Positions 46,601 through 60,200 of a stretch of 64,000 bases of DNA are shown here, in pieces. The position numbers were made by a program, and so were the translations under genes. Location of the stretch: assembly GCA_964017065.1 (NCBI GenBank), contig OZ024787.1:5887301-5951300 (forward strand), in the 5' to 3' direction. Below the pieces are notes generated by a model, which worked only from the letters and a program-made list of their open reading frames with translations, had not been told where the DNA came from and made no database searches. The DNA comes from Haliclona indistincta (Eukaryota; Porifera; Demospongiae; Haplosclerida; Chalinidae). The first letter of the stretch is position 1; each line of letters begins with the position of its first letter.

Positions 46601-48297
46601 CGGGACCCCATTGGTGCACCCTTGGGGTTTTGCGAATTCCTGGTGGGATCCGAATGGTGCACCCTTGGGGTTTTGTGAATTCGCGGTGGGACGCCAATGT
46701 TGCACCCTTGGGGTTTTGAGTATTCGCAGTTGGACCCCAATGGTGCCCCCTTGGTGTTTTGTGAATGCGCGGTGAACCCCAATGGTGCACCCTTGGGGTT
46801 TTGTGAATTCGCTGTGGGACCCCAATGGTGCACCCTAGGGGTTTTGTGAATTCGCGGTGGGGCCCCAATGTTGCACTCTAGGGATTTTGTGAATTCGCGG
46901 TGGGACCCCAATGGTGCACCCTTGGGGTCTTGTGCATTCGCGGTGGGACCGCAATGGTGCACACTTGGGGTTTTGTGAATTCACATTGGGAGCCCAATGG
47001 TGCACCCTAGGGGTTTTGTGAATACGCGGTGGGACCCGAATGGTGCACCCTTGGGGTTTTCTGAATTCGCGGTGGGACCCCAAAGTTGCACCCTAGTGTT
47101 TTTTTCACGGTGGGACCCCAATGGTGCACCATTGGTGTTTTGTGATTACGCGGTTAACCCCAAAGGTGCACCCTTGGGATTTTGTGAATTCGCGGTGAAC
47201 CGCAATGGTGCACCCTTGGGTTTTTGTGAATTCGCTGTGAGACACAAATGGTGCACCCTTGGTGTTTTGTGAATTCGCGGTGGGACCCCAATGGTGCACC
47301 CTTGGGGTTTTGGAATTCGCGGTGGGACCCTAATGGTGCACCCTTGGGGTTTTGTGAATTCGCTGTGGGATCCCAATGGTGCACCCTTGGGGCTTTGTGA
47401 ATTCGCGGTGGGACCCCAATGGTGCACCCTTGGGGTTTTGTGAATTCGCGGTGGGACCCCAATGGTGCACCCTTGGGGTTTTGTTATTCGAGGTGTGACC
47501 CCAATGGTGCACTCTTGGGGTTTTGTGAATTCGCGGTGGGACCCCAATGGTGCACCCTTGGGGTTTTGTGCATTCGCGGTGGGACCGCAATGGTGCACAC
47601 TTGGGGTTTTGTGAATTCGCGTTTGGACCCCAATGGTGCACCCTAGGGGTTTTGTGAATTCGCGGTGGGACCCGAATGGTGCACCCTTGGGGTTTTGTGA
47701 ATTCGCGGTGGGACCCCAATGTTGCACACTAGTGTTTTTGTGAATTCACGGTGGGACCCCAATGGTGCACCCTTGGTGTTTTGTGATTACGCGGTTAACC
47801 CCAAAGGTGCACCCTTGGGATTTTGTGAATTCGCGGTGAACCGCAATGGTGCACCCTTGGGTTTTTGTGAATTCGCTGTGAGACACCAATGGTGCACCCT
47901 TGGTGTTTTGTGAATTCGCGGTGGGACCCCAATGGTGCACCCTTGGGGTTTTGGAATTCGCGGTGGGACCCTAATGGTGCACCCTTGGGGTTTTGTGAAT
48001 TCGCTTTGGGATCCCAATGGTGCACCCTTGGGGCTTTGTGAATTCGCGATGAACCCCAGTGGTGCACCCTTGGGGTTTTGTGAATTCGCTGTGGGACCCC
48101 AATGGTGCACCCTTGTGATTTTGTGAATTCGCGGTGGGACCCCAATATTGCACCCTTGGGGTTTTTGAATTCGTGGTGGGAACCCAATGGTGCACCCTTG
48201 GGGTTTATTGAATTCGCGGTAATCCCTAATGGTGCACCCTTGGGGTTTTGTGAATTCGCTGTGGGACCCCAATGGTGCACCCTTGGGGTTTGGTGAA
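43697..48297. repeat. 2,302-bp higher-order block, two near-identical tandem copies
   Basis: Sequence from about 43,697 to 45,995 recurs 2,302 bp downstream to about 48,297. Frames at 43,908, 44,197, 44,844 and 45,444 have identical counterparts at 46,210, 46,499, 47,146 and 47,746. Borders are seen where AATTTATGG becomes AATTGATGG on the left and AATTCGTTG on the right. Confidence 0.85.
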
Positions 48298-51200
48298 TTC
48301 GTTGTGGGACCCCAAAGGTGCACCCTTAGGGTTTTGTAAATTCGCGGTGGGAACACAATGGTGCACCCTTGGGGTTTTGTGAATTCGCTGTGAGACCCCA
48401 ATGGTGCACCCTTGGGGTTTTTTGAATTCGCGGTGTTACCCCAATGGTGCACCCTTGGGGTTTCTTGAATTCGCGTTGTTACCCAATGGTGCACCATTGG
48501 GGTTTTGTGAATTCGCGGTGGGACCCCAATGGTGCACCCTTGGGGTTTTGTGAATTGGCGGTGGGACCCCAATGGCGCACCATTGGGGTTTTGTGAATTC
48601 GCGGTGGGATCCCAATGGTGCACCCAGAGGGTTTTGTGAATTCGCGGTGGGACCCCAATGGTTCACCCTCGGCGTTTTGTCTATTCGTGGTGGGACCCCA
48701 ATGGTGCACCGTTGGGGTTTTGTGAATTCGCGGTGAACCGCAATGGTGCACCCTTGGGTTTTTGTGAATTCGCTGTGGGACCCAAATGGTGTTCCCTTTG
48801 GGTTTTGTGAATTCGCGGTGGGACCCCAATGGTGCACCCTTGGGGTTTTGGAATAAGCGGTGGGACCGAAATGGTGCACCCTAGTGGTTTTGTGAATTCG
48901 CGGTGGGTTCCCAATGGTGCACCCTTAGGATTTTGTGAATCGCGGTGGGACCCCAATGGTGCTCCATTGGGGTTTTGTGAATTCATGGTAGGACCCGAAT
49001 GGTGCACCCTTGGGGTTTTGTAAATTCGCGTTGGGACCCCATTGTTGCACCCTAGGGGTTTTGTGTATTCGCAGTGGGACCCCAATGGTGCACCCTTGGT
49101 GTTTTGTGAATACGCTGTGAACCCCAATGGTGCACCCTTGGGGTTTTGTGTATTCGCTGTGGGTCCCCAATGGTGCACCCTTGGGGTTTTGTGAATTGAT
49201 GGTGGGACCCGAATGGTGCACCCTTGGGGTTTTGTGAATTCGCGGTGGGACCCCAATGGTGCACCCATGGCGTTTTGTCTATTCGTGGTGGGACCCGAAA
49301 GGTGCACCCTTGGGGTTTTGTGAATTCGCAGTGAACAGCAATGGTGCACCCTTGGGTTTTTGTGAATACGCTGTGGGACCCCAATGGTGTTCCCTTTGGG
49401 TTTTATGAATTCGCGGTGGGACCTCAATGGTGCACCCTTGGGGTTTTGGAATTCGCGGTGGGACCCAAATGGTGCACCCTTTGGGTTTTGTGAATTCGCA
49501 GTGGGTTCCCAATGGTGCACCCTTTGGATTTTGTGAATCGCGGTGGGACCCCAATGGTGCACCAATGGGGTTTTGTGAATTCGAGGTGGGACCCCAATGG
49601 TGCACCCTTGGTGTTTTGTGAATTCGCGGTGGGACCTCAAAGGTTCAACCTTGGGGTTATGTGAATTCGCGCCGGGACCCCAATGGTCCACCCTTGGGGT
49701 TTTGTGAATTCGCGGTGGGACCCCATTGGTGCACCTTTGTGGTTTTGTGAATTCGCGGTGGGACCCCAATGATGCACCCTTGGGGTTTTGTGAATTCGCG
49801 GTGGGACCCCAATGGTGCACCCTAGGGTTTTGGAATTCGCGTTGGGCCCTATTGGTGCACCCTTGGGGTTTTGTGAATTCGCTGTGGGATCCCAATGGTG
49901 CACCCTTGGTGTTTTGTGAATTCGCGTTGGGACCCCAATGGTCCGCCCTTGGGGTTTTGTGAATTCGCGGTGGGACCCCTATGGTGCACCCTTGGTGTTT
50001 TGTGAAGTCGCGGTGGGACCCCAATGGTGCACCCTTGGTGTTTTGTGAAGTCGCGGTGGGACCCCAATGGTGCACCCTTGGGGTTTTGTGAATTTGCGGT
50101 GGGACCCCAATGGTGCACCCTTGGATTTGTGAACTCGCTGTGGGACCCCAATGGTGCACCCTTGGGGTTTTGTGAATTCGCGTTGGGACCCCAATGGTGC
50201 ACCCTTGGGGTTTTGTGAATTGGCGGTGGGACCCCAATGGCGCACCATTGTGGTTTTGTGAATTCGCGGTGGGATCCTCATGATGCACCCAGGGGGTTTT
50301 GTGAATTCGCGGTGGGACCCCAATGGTTCACCCTCGGCGTTTTGTCTATTCGTGGTGGAACCCCAATGGTGCACCCTTGGGGTTTTGTGAATTCGCGGTG
50401 AACCGCAATGGTGCACCCTTGGGTTTTTGTGAATTTGCTGTTGGACCCCAATGGTGTTCCCTTTGGGTTTTGTGAATTCGCGGTGGGACCCCAATGGTGC
50501 TCCCTTGGGGTTTTGGAATTCGCGGTGGGACCGAAATGGTGCACCCTACGGGTTTTGTGAATTCGCGGGTGGTTCCCAATGGTGCACCCTTGGGGTTTTG
50601 TGAATCGCGGTGGTACCCCAATGGTGCACCAATGGGGTTTTGTGAATTCGTGGTGGGACTCCAATGGTGCACACTTGGGGTTTTGTGAATTCGAGGTGGG
50701 ACCCCAATGGTGCACCCTTGGTGTTTTGTGAAGTCGCGGTTGGACCCCAATGGTGCACCCTTGGGGTTTTGTGAATTCATGGTAGGACCCGAATGGTGCC
50801 CCCTTGGGGTTTTGTGAATTCGCGTTGGGACCCCAATGTTGCACCCTATTGGTTTTGTGTATTCGCAGTGGGACCCCAATGGTGCACCCTTGGTGTTTTG
50901 TGAATGCGCTGTGAACCCCAACGGTGCACCCTTGGGGTTTTGTGAATTCGCTTTAGGACCCCAATGGTGCACCCTTGGGGTTTTGTGAATTGATGGTGGG
51001 ACCCGAATGGTGCACCCTAGGTGTTTTGTGAATTCGCGGTGGGACCCCAATGGTGCACCCTTGGCGTTTTGTCTATTCGTGGTGGGACCCCAATGGTGCA
51101 CCCTTGGGGTTTTGTGAATTCGCGGTGAACAGCAATGGTGCACCCTTGGGATTTTGTGAATGCGCTGTGGGACCCCAATGGTGTTCCCTTTGGGTTTTAT

Positions 51201-54200
51201 GAATTCGCGGTGGGACCTCAAGTGTGCACCCTTGGGGTTTTGGAATTCGCGGTGGGACCCAAATGGTGCACCCTTTGGGTTTTGTGAATTCGCGGTGGGT
51301 TCCCAATGGTGCACCCTTTGGATTTTGTGAATCGCGGTGGGACCCCAATGGTGCACCAATGGGGTTTTGTGAATTCGCAGTGGGACCCCAATGGTGCACC
51401 CATGGGGTTTTGTGAATTCGAGGTGGGACCCCAATGGTGCATCCTTGGTGTTTTGTGAATTCGCGTTGGGACCCCAAAGGTTCAACCTTGGGGTTATGTG
51501 AATTCGCGCTGGGACCCCAATGGTCCACCGTTGGGGTTTTGTGAATTCGCGGTGGGACCCCAATGGACCATCCTTGGGGTTTTGTGTATTCGCGGTGGGA
51601 CCCCATTGGTGCACTCTAGGGGTTTTGTGAATTCACGTTGGGATCCGAATGGTGCACCCTTGGGGTTTTGTGAATTCGCGGTGGGACCCCAATGTTGCAC
51701 CCTTGGGGTTTTGAGTATTCGCAGTGGGACCCCAATGGTGCACCCTTGGTGTTTTGTGAATACGCGGTGAACCCCAATGGTGCACCCTTTGGGTTTTGTG
51801 AATTCGCTGTGGGACACCAATGGTGCACCCTTGGGGTTTTGTGAATTCGCGGTGGGACCCCAATGTTGCACTCTTGGGGTTTTGTGAATTCGCGGTGGGA
51901 CCCCAATGGTGCACCCTTGGTGTTTTGTGAATTCGCGGTGGGACCCCAATGGTGCACCCTTGGGGTTTTGTGAATTCGCGGTGGGACCCCAATGGTGCAC
52001 CCTTGGGGTTTTGTGAATTCGAGGTGGGACCCGAATGGTGCATCCTTGGGGTTTTGTGAATTCGCGGTGGGACCCCAATGTTGCACCCTAGTGTTTTAGT
52101 GAATTCACGGTGGGACCCCAATGGTGTACCCTTGGTGTTTTGTGATTACGCGGTTAACCCCGAAGGTGCACCCTTGGGGTTTTGTGAATTCGCGGTGAAC
52201 CGCAATTGTGCACCCTTGGGTTTTTGAGAATTCGCTGTGTGACACCAATGGTGCACCCTTGGAGTTTTTTGAATTCGCGGTGGGCCCCCAATGGTGCACC
52301 CTTGGGGTTTTGGAATTCGCGGTGGGACCCTAATGGTGCACCCTTGGGGTTTTGTGAATTCGCTGTGGGATCCCAATGGTGCACCCTTGGGGCTTTGTGA
52401 ATTCGCGGTGGGACCCCAATGGTGCACCCTTGGGGTTTTGTGAATTCGCGGTGGGACCCCAATGGTGCTCCCTTGGGGTTTTGTTATTCGAGGTGGGACC
52501 CCAATGGTGCACACTTGGTGTTTGTTGAATTCTAGGTGGGATCCCGATGGTGCACCCTAGGGGTTTTGTGAATTCGCGGTGGGACCCCAATGGTGCACCC
52601 TTGGGGTATTGTGAATTCGCGGTTGGACACCAATTGTGCACCCTTGGGGTTTTGTGAATTCGTGGTGGGACCCAATGGTGCACCCTTGGGGTTTTGTGAA
52701 TTCGCGGTGGGACCACAATGGTGCACCCTTGGGGTTTTGTGAATTCGCGGTGGGACCCCAATAGTGCACCCTTAGGGTTTTGTGAATTCGAGGTGGGACC
52801 CCAATGGTGCACACTTGGTGTTTTGTGAATTCGCGGTGGGATCCCGATGGTGCACCCTTGGGGTTTTGTGAATTCGTGGTGGGACCCCAATGTTGCACCC
52901 TTGGGGTTTTGTGAATTTGTGGTGGGACCCCAATGGTGCACCCTTGGGGTTTTGTTAATTGGCAGTGGGACCCCAAGGGTGCACAATTGGGGTTCTGTGA
53001 ATTTGTGGTGGGACCTCAATGGTGCACCCTTGGGGTTTTGTGAATTCGCGGTGGGACACCAATGGTGCACCCTTGGGCTTTTGTGAATTCGCGATGAACG
53101 CCAATGGTGCACCCTTGGGGTTTTGTGAATTCGCTGTGGGACCCCAATGGTGCACCCTTGTGGTTTTGTGAATTCGCGGTGGGACCCCAATGGTGCACCC
53201 TTGGGGTTTTGTAAATTCGTGGTGGGACCCCAATGGTGCACCCTTGGGATTTTGGAATTCGCGGTGGGACCCTAATGGTGCACCCTTGGGGTTTTGTGAA
53301 TTCGCTGTGGGATCCCAATGGTGCACCCTTGGGGCTTTGTGAATTCGCGGTGGGACCCCAATGGTGCACCCTTGGGGTTTTGCGAATTCGCGGTGGGACC
53401 CCAATGGTGCACCCTTGGGGTTTTGTGAATTCGAGGTGGGACCCCAATGGTGCACACTAGGTGTTTTGTGAATTCGCGGTGGGATCCCGATGGTGCAACC
53501 TTGGGGTTTTGCGAATTCGCGGTGGGACCCCAGTAGTGCACCCTTGGGGTTTTGTGAATTCGTGGTGGGACCCCAATGGTGCACCCTTGGGGTTTTGTGA
53601 ATTTGTGGTGGGACCCCAATGGTGCACCCTTGGGGTTTTGTGAATTGGCGGTGGGACCCCAAGGGTGCACAATTGGGGTTTTGTGAATTTGCGGTGGGAC
53701 CTCAATGGTGCACCCTTGGGGTGCACCCTTGGGGTTTTTTGAATTCGCGGTGGGACACCAATGGTGCACCCTTGGGGTTTTGTGAATTTGCTGTGGGACC
53801 CCTATGGTGCACCCTAGTGGTTTTGTGAATTCGCGGTGGGACCCCAATGGTGCACCCTTGGGGTTTTGTGAATTCGTGGTGGGAACCAATGGTGCACCCT
53901 TGAGGTTTTGTGAATTCGCGGTAATCCCTAATGGTGCACCCTTGGGGTTTTGTGAATTCGCATTGGGACCCCAAAGGTGCACCCTTGGGGTTTTGTTAAT
54001 TCGCGGTGGGACAACAATGGTGCACCCTTGGGGTTTTGTGAATTCGCTGTGGGACCCCAATTGTGCACCCTTGTGCTTTTTTGAATTCGCGGTGGGACCC
54101 CAATGGTGCACCCTTGGGGTTTTGTGAATTCGAGGTGGGACCCCAATGGTGCACCCTTGGTGTTTTGTGAATTCGCGGTGGGACCCCAATAGTTCAACCT

Positions 54201-57200
54201 TGGGGTTATGTGAATTCGCGCTGGGACCCCAATCTAGCACCTTTGGGGTTTTGTGAATTCGCGGTGGGACCCCAATGGTGCACCCTTGGTGTTTTGTGAA
54301 GTCGCGGTTGGACCCCAATGGTGCACCCTTGGGGTTTTGTGAATTCATGGTAGGACCCGAATGGTGCCCCCTTGGGGTTTTATGAATTCGCGTTGGGACC
54401 CCAATGTTGCTCCCTAGGGGTTTTGTGTATTCGCAGTGGGACCCCAATGGTGCACCCTTGGTGTTTTGTGAATGCGCTGTGAACCCCAATGGTGCACCCT
54501 AGGTGTTTTGTGAATTCGCAGTGGGACCCCAATGGTGCACCCTTGGCGTTTTGTCTATTCGTGGTGGGACCCCAATGGTGCACCCTTGGGGTTTTGTGAA
54601 TTTGCGGTGAACAGCAATGGTGCACCCTTGGGTTTTTGTGAATGCGCTGTGGGACCCCAATGGTGTTCCCATTGGGTTTTATGAATTCGCGGAGGGACCT
54701 CAATGGTGCACCCTTGGGGTTTTGGAATTCGCGGTGGGACCCAAATGGTGCAACCCTTTGGGTTTTGTGAATTCGCGGTGGGTTCCCAATGGTGCACCCT
54801 TTGGATTTTGTGAATCGCGGTGGGACCCCAATGGTGCACCAATGGGGTTTTGTGAATTCGCGGTGGGACCCCAATGGTGCACCCATGGGGTTTTGTGAAT
54901 TCGAGGTAGGACCCCAATGGTGCACCCTTGGTGTTTTGTGAATTCGCGTTGGGACCCCAAAGGTTCAACCTTGGGGTTATGTGAATTCGCGCTGGGACCC
55001 CAATGGTCCACCGTTGGGGTTTTGTGAATTCGCGGTGGGACCCCAATGTTGCACCCTAGTGTTTTTGTGAATTCACGGTGGGACCCCAATGGTGCACACT
55101 TGGTGTTTTGTGATTACTCGGTTAACCCCGAAGGTGCACCCTTGGGGTTTTGTGAATTCGCGGTGAACCGCAATAGTGCACCCATTGGTTTTTGTGAATT
55201 CGCTGGGTGACACCAATGGTGCACCGTTGGAGTTTTTTGAATTCGCGGTGGGACCCAAATGGTGCACCCTTGGGGTTTTGGAATTCGCGGTGGGACCCTA
55301 ATGGTGCACCCTTGGGGTTTTGTGAATTCGCTGTGGGATCCCAATGGTGCACCCTTGGTGCTTTGTGAATTCGCGGTGGGACCCCAATGGTGCTCCCTTG
55401 GGGTTTTGTGAATTCGCGGAGGGACCCCAATGGTGCACCCATGGGGTTTTGTTATTCGAGGTGGGACCCCAATGGTGCACACTTGGTGTTTGTTGAATTC
55501 TAGGTGGGATCCCGATGGTGCACCCTAGGGGTTTTGTGAATTCGCGGTGGGACCCCAATGGTGCACCCTTGGGGTATTGTGAATTTGTGGTGGGACCCCA
55601 ATGGTGCACCCTTGGGGTTTTGTGAATTGGCGGTGGGACCCCAAGGGTGCACAATTGGGGTTTTGTGAATTTGCGGTGGGACCCCAAGGGTGCACAATTG
55701 GGGTTTTGTGAATTTGCGGTGGGACCTCAATGGTGCACCCTTGGGGTGCACCCTTGGGGTTTTTTGAATTCGCGGTTGGACACCAATGGTGCACCTTTGG
55801 GGTTTTGTGAATTTGCTGTGGGACCCCAATGGTGCACCCTAGTGGTTTTGTGAATTCGCGGTGGGACCCCAATGGTGCACCCTTGGGGTTTTGTGAATTC
55901 GTGGTGGGAACCAATGGTGCACCCTTGAGGTTTTGTGAATTTGCGGTAATCCCTAATGGTGCACCCTTGGGGTTTTGTGAATTCGCTTTGGGACCCCAAT
56001 GGTGCACCCTTGGGAATTTTTGAATTCGCATTGGGACCCCAAAGGTGCACCCTTGGGGTTTTGTTAATTCGCGGTGGGACAACAATGGTGCACCCTTGGG
56101 GTTTTGTGAATTCGCTGTGGGACCCCAATTGTGCACCCTTGTGCTTTTTTGAATTCGCGGTGGGACCCCAATGGTGCACCCTTGGAGTTTTGTGAATTGG
56201 CGGTGGGACCCCAATGGTGCACCATTGGGGTTTTGTGAATTCGCGGTGGGACCCCAATGGTGCACCCTGGGGGTTGATGAATTCGTGGTGGGACCCCAAT
56301 GGTGCACCCTTGGCGTTTTCTCTATTCGCGGTGGGACCCCAATGGTGCACCCTTGGGGTTTTGTGAATTCGCGGTGGGACCCATATGGCGCACCCTTGGG
56401 GTATTGTGAATTCGCGGTGGTACCCCAATAGTGCACACTTTTGGTTTTGTGAATTCGCGGTTGGACCCCAAATGTGCACCCTTGGGGTTTTGTGAATTCG
56501 CGGTGGGACCCAAATGGTGCACCCTTGGGGTTTTGGAATTCGCGGTGGGCCCTATTGGTGCACCCTTGCGGTTTTGTGAATTCGCGGTGGGATCCCAACG
56601 GTGCACCGTTGGTGATTTGTGAATTCGCGGTGGGACCCCAATGGTGCTCCCTTGGGGTTTTGTGAATTCGAGGAGGGACCCCAATGGTGCACCCTTGGTG
56701 TTTTGTGAATTCGCGGTGGGACCTCAATGTTGCACCCTTGGGGTTTTGTGAATTCGCTGTGGGACCCCAATTGTGCACCCTTGTGCTTTTTTGAATTCGT
56801 GGTGGGACCCCAATGGTGCACCCTTGGAGTTTTGTGAATTGGCGGTGGGACCCCAATGGTGCACCATTGTGGTTTTGTTAATTCGCGGTGGGACCCCAAT
56901 GGTGCACCCTTGGTGTTTTGTGAATTCGCGGTGGGACCCCAATGGTGCACCCTTGGGGTTTTGTGAATTCGCGGTGGGACCCCAATGGTGCACCCTTGGG
57001 GTTTTGTGAATTCGAGGTGGGACCCGAATGGTGCATCCTTGGGGTTTTGTGAATTCGCGGTGGGACCCCAATGTTGCACCCTAGTGTTTTTGTGAATACA
57101 CGGGTGGACCCCAATGGTGCACCCTTGGTGTTTTGTGATTACGCGGTTAAACCCGAAGGTGCACCCTTGGGGTTTTGTGAATTCGCGGTGAACCGCAATA

Positions 57201-60200
57201 GTGCACCCTTGGGTTTTTGTGAATTCGCTGTGTGACACCAATGGTGCACCCTTGGAGTGTTTTGAATTCGCGGTGGGACCCCAATGGTGCTCCCTTGGGG
57301 TTTTGGAATTCGCGGTGGGACCCTAATGGTGCACCCTTGGGGTTTTGTGAATTCGCTGTGGGATCCCAATGGTGCACCCTTGGGGCTTTGTGAATTCGCG
57401 GTGGGACCCCAATGGTGCACCCTTGGGGTTTTGTGAATTCGCGGAGGGACCCCAATGGTGCACCCTTGGGGTTTTGTTATTCGAGGTGGGACCCCAATGG
57501 TGCACACTTGGTGTTTGTTGAATTCTAGGTGGGATCCCGATGGTGCACCCTAGGGGTTTTGTGAATTCGCGGTGGGACCCCAATGGTACACCCTTGGGGT
57601 ATTGTGAATTCGGGGTTGGACACCAATTGTGCACCCTTGGGGTTTTGTGAATTCGTGGTGGGACCCAATGGTGCACCCTTGGGGTTTTGTGAATTCGCGG
57701 TGGGACCACAATCGTGCACCCTTGGGGTTTTGTGAATTCGCGGTGGGACCCCAATGGTGCACCCTTAGGGTTTTGTGAATTCGAGGTGGGACCCCAATGG
57801 TGCACACTTGGTGTTTTGTGAATTCGCGTTGGGATCCCGATGGTGCACCCTTGGTGTTTTGTGAATTCGCGGTGGGACCCCAATGGTGCACCCTTGGGGT
57901 TTTGTGAATTCGTGGTGGGACCCCAATGATGCACCCTTGGGATTTTGGAATTCGCGGTGGGACCCTAATGGTGCACCCTTGGGGTTTTGTGAATTCGCTG
58001 TGGGATCCCAATGGTGCACCCTTGGGGCTTTGTGAATTCGCGGTGGGACCCCAATGGTGCACCCTTGGGGTTTTGTGAATTCGCGGTGGGACCCCAACGG
58101 TGCACCCTTTGGGTATTGTGAATTCGAGGTGGGACCCCAATGGTGCACACTAGGTGTTTTGTGAATTCGCGGTGGGATCCCGATGGTGCAACCTTGGGGT
58201 TTTGCGAATTCGCGGTGGGGCCCAAGTAGTGCACCCTTGGGGTTTTGTGAATTCGTGGTGGGACCCCAATGGTGCACCCTTGGGGTTTTGTGAATTTGTG
58301 GTGGGACCCCAATGGTGCACCCTTGGGGTTTTGTGAATTGGCGGTGGAACCCCAAGGGTGCACAATTGGGGTTTTGTGAATTTGCGGTGGGACCTCAATG
58401 GTGCACCCTTGGGGTTTTTTGAATTCGCGGTGGGACACCAATGGTGCACCCTTGGGGTTTTGTGAATTTGCTGTGGGACCCCAATGGTGCACCCTCGTGG
58501 TTTTGTGAATTCGCGGTGGGACCCCAATGGTGCACCCTTGGGGTTTTGTGAATTCGTGGTGGGAACCAATGCCCTTGAGGTTTTGTGAATTCGCGGTAAT
58601 CCCTAATGGTGCACCCTTGGGGTTTTGTGAATTCGCTTAGGGACCCCAATGGTGCACCCTTGGGGATTTTTGAATTCGCATTGGGACCCCAATAGTGCAC
58701 CCTTGGGGTTTTGTTAATTCGCGGTGGGACAACAATGGTGCACCCTTGGGGTTTTGTGAATTCGCTTTGGGACCCCAATTGTGCACCCTTGTGCTTTTTT
58801 GAATTCGCGGTGGAACCCCAATGGTGCACCCTTGGAGTTTTGTGAATTGGCGGTGGGACCTCAATGGTGCACCATTGGGGTTTTGTGAATTCGCGGTGGG
58901 ACCCCAATGGTGCACCCTGGGGGTTTTGTGAATTAGTGGTGGGACCCCAATGTTGCACCCTTGGCGTTTTGTCTATTCGCGGTGGGACCCCAATGGTGCA
59001 CCCTTGGGGTTTTGTGAATTCGCGGTGGGACCCATATGGCGCACCCTTGGGGTATTGTGAATTCGCGGTGGTACCCCAATAGTGCACACTTTTGGTTTTG
59101 TGAATTCGCGGTTGGACCCCAAATGTGCACCCTTGGGGTTTTGTGAATTCGCGGTGGGACCCAAATGGTGCACCCTTGGGGTTTCGTGAATTCGCGGTGG
59201 GACCCCAATGGTGCACACTTGGGGTTTTGTGAATTCGCGGTGGTACCCCAATGGTGCACCCTTGGGGTTTTGGAATTCGCGGTGAGCCCTATTGGTGCAC
59301 CCTTGCGGTTTTGCGAATTCGCGGTGGGATCCCAATGGTGCACCCTTGGTGATTTGTCTATTTGCGGTGGGACCCTAATGGTGCACCCTTGGGGTTTTGT
59401 GAATTCGAGGAGGGACCCCAATGGTGCACCCTTGGTGTTTTGTGAATTCGCGGTGGGACCTCAATGGTGCACCCTTGGGGTTTTGTGAATTCGCTGTGGG
59501 ACCCCAATTGCGCACCCTTGTGCTTTTTTGAATTCGCGGTGGAACCCCAATGGTGCACCCTTGGAGTTTTGTGAATTGGCGGTGGGACCCCAATGGTGCA
59601 CCATTGGGGTTTTGTTAATTCGCGGTGGGACCCCAATGGTGCACCCTGGGGGTTTTCTGAATTCGTGGTGGGACCCCAATGGTGCACCCTTGGCGTTTTG
59701 TCTATTCGCGGTGGGACCCCAATGGTGCACCCTTGGGGTTTTGTGAATTCGCGGTGGGACCCATATGGCGCACCCTTGGGGTATTGTGAATTCGCGGTGG
59801 TACCCCAATGGTCCACACTTTTGGTTTTGCGAATTCGCAGTTGGACCCCAAATGTGCGCCCATGGGGTTTTGTGAATTCGCGGTGGGACCCCAATGGTGC
59901 ACCCTTGGGGTTTCGTGAATTCGCGGTGTGACCCCAATGGTGCACCCTTGGGGTTTTGTGAATTCGCGGTGGTACCACAATGGTGCACCCTTGGGGTTTT
60001 GGAATTCGCGGTGGGCCCTTTTGGTGCACCCTTGGGGTTTTGTGAATTCGCGGTGGGATTCCAATGGTGCACCCTTGGTGATTTGTGAATTCGCGGTGGG
60101 ACCCTAATGGTGCGCCCTTGGGGTTTTGTGAATTCGAGGAGGGACTCCAATGGTGCACCCTTGGTGTTTTGTGAATTCGCGGTGGGACCTCAATGGTGCA

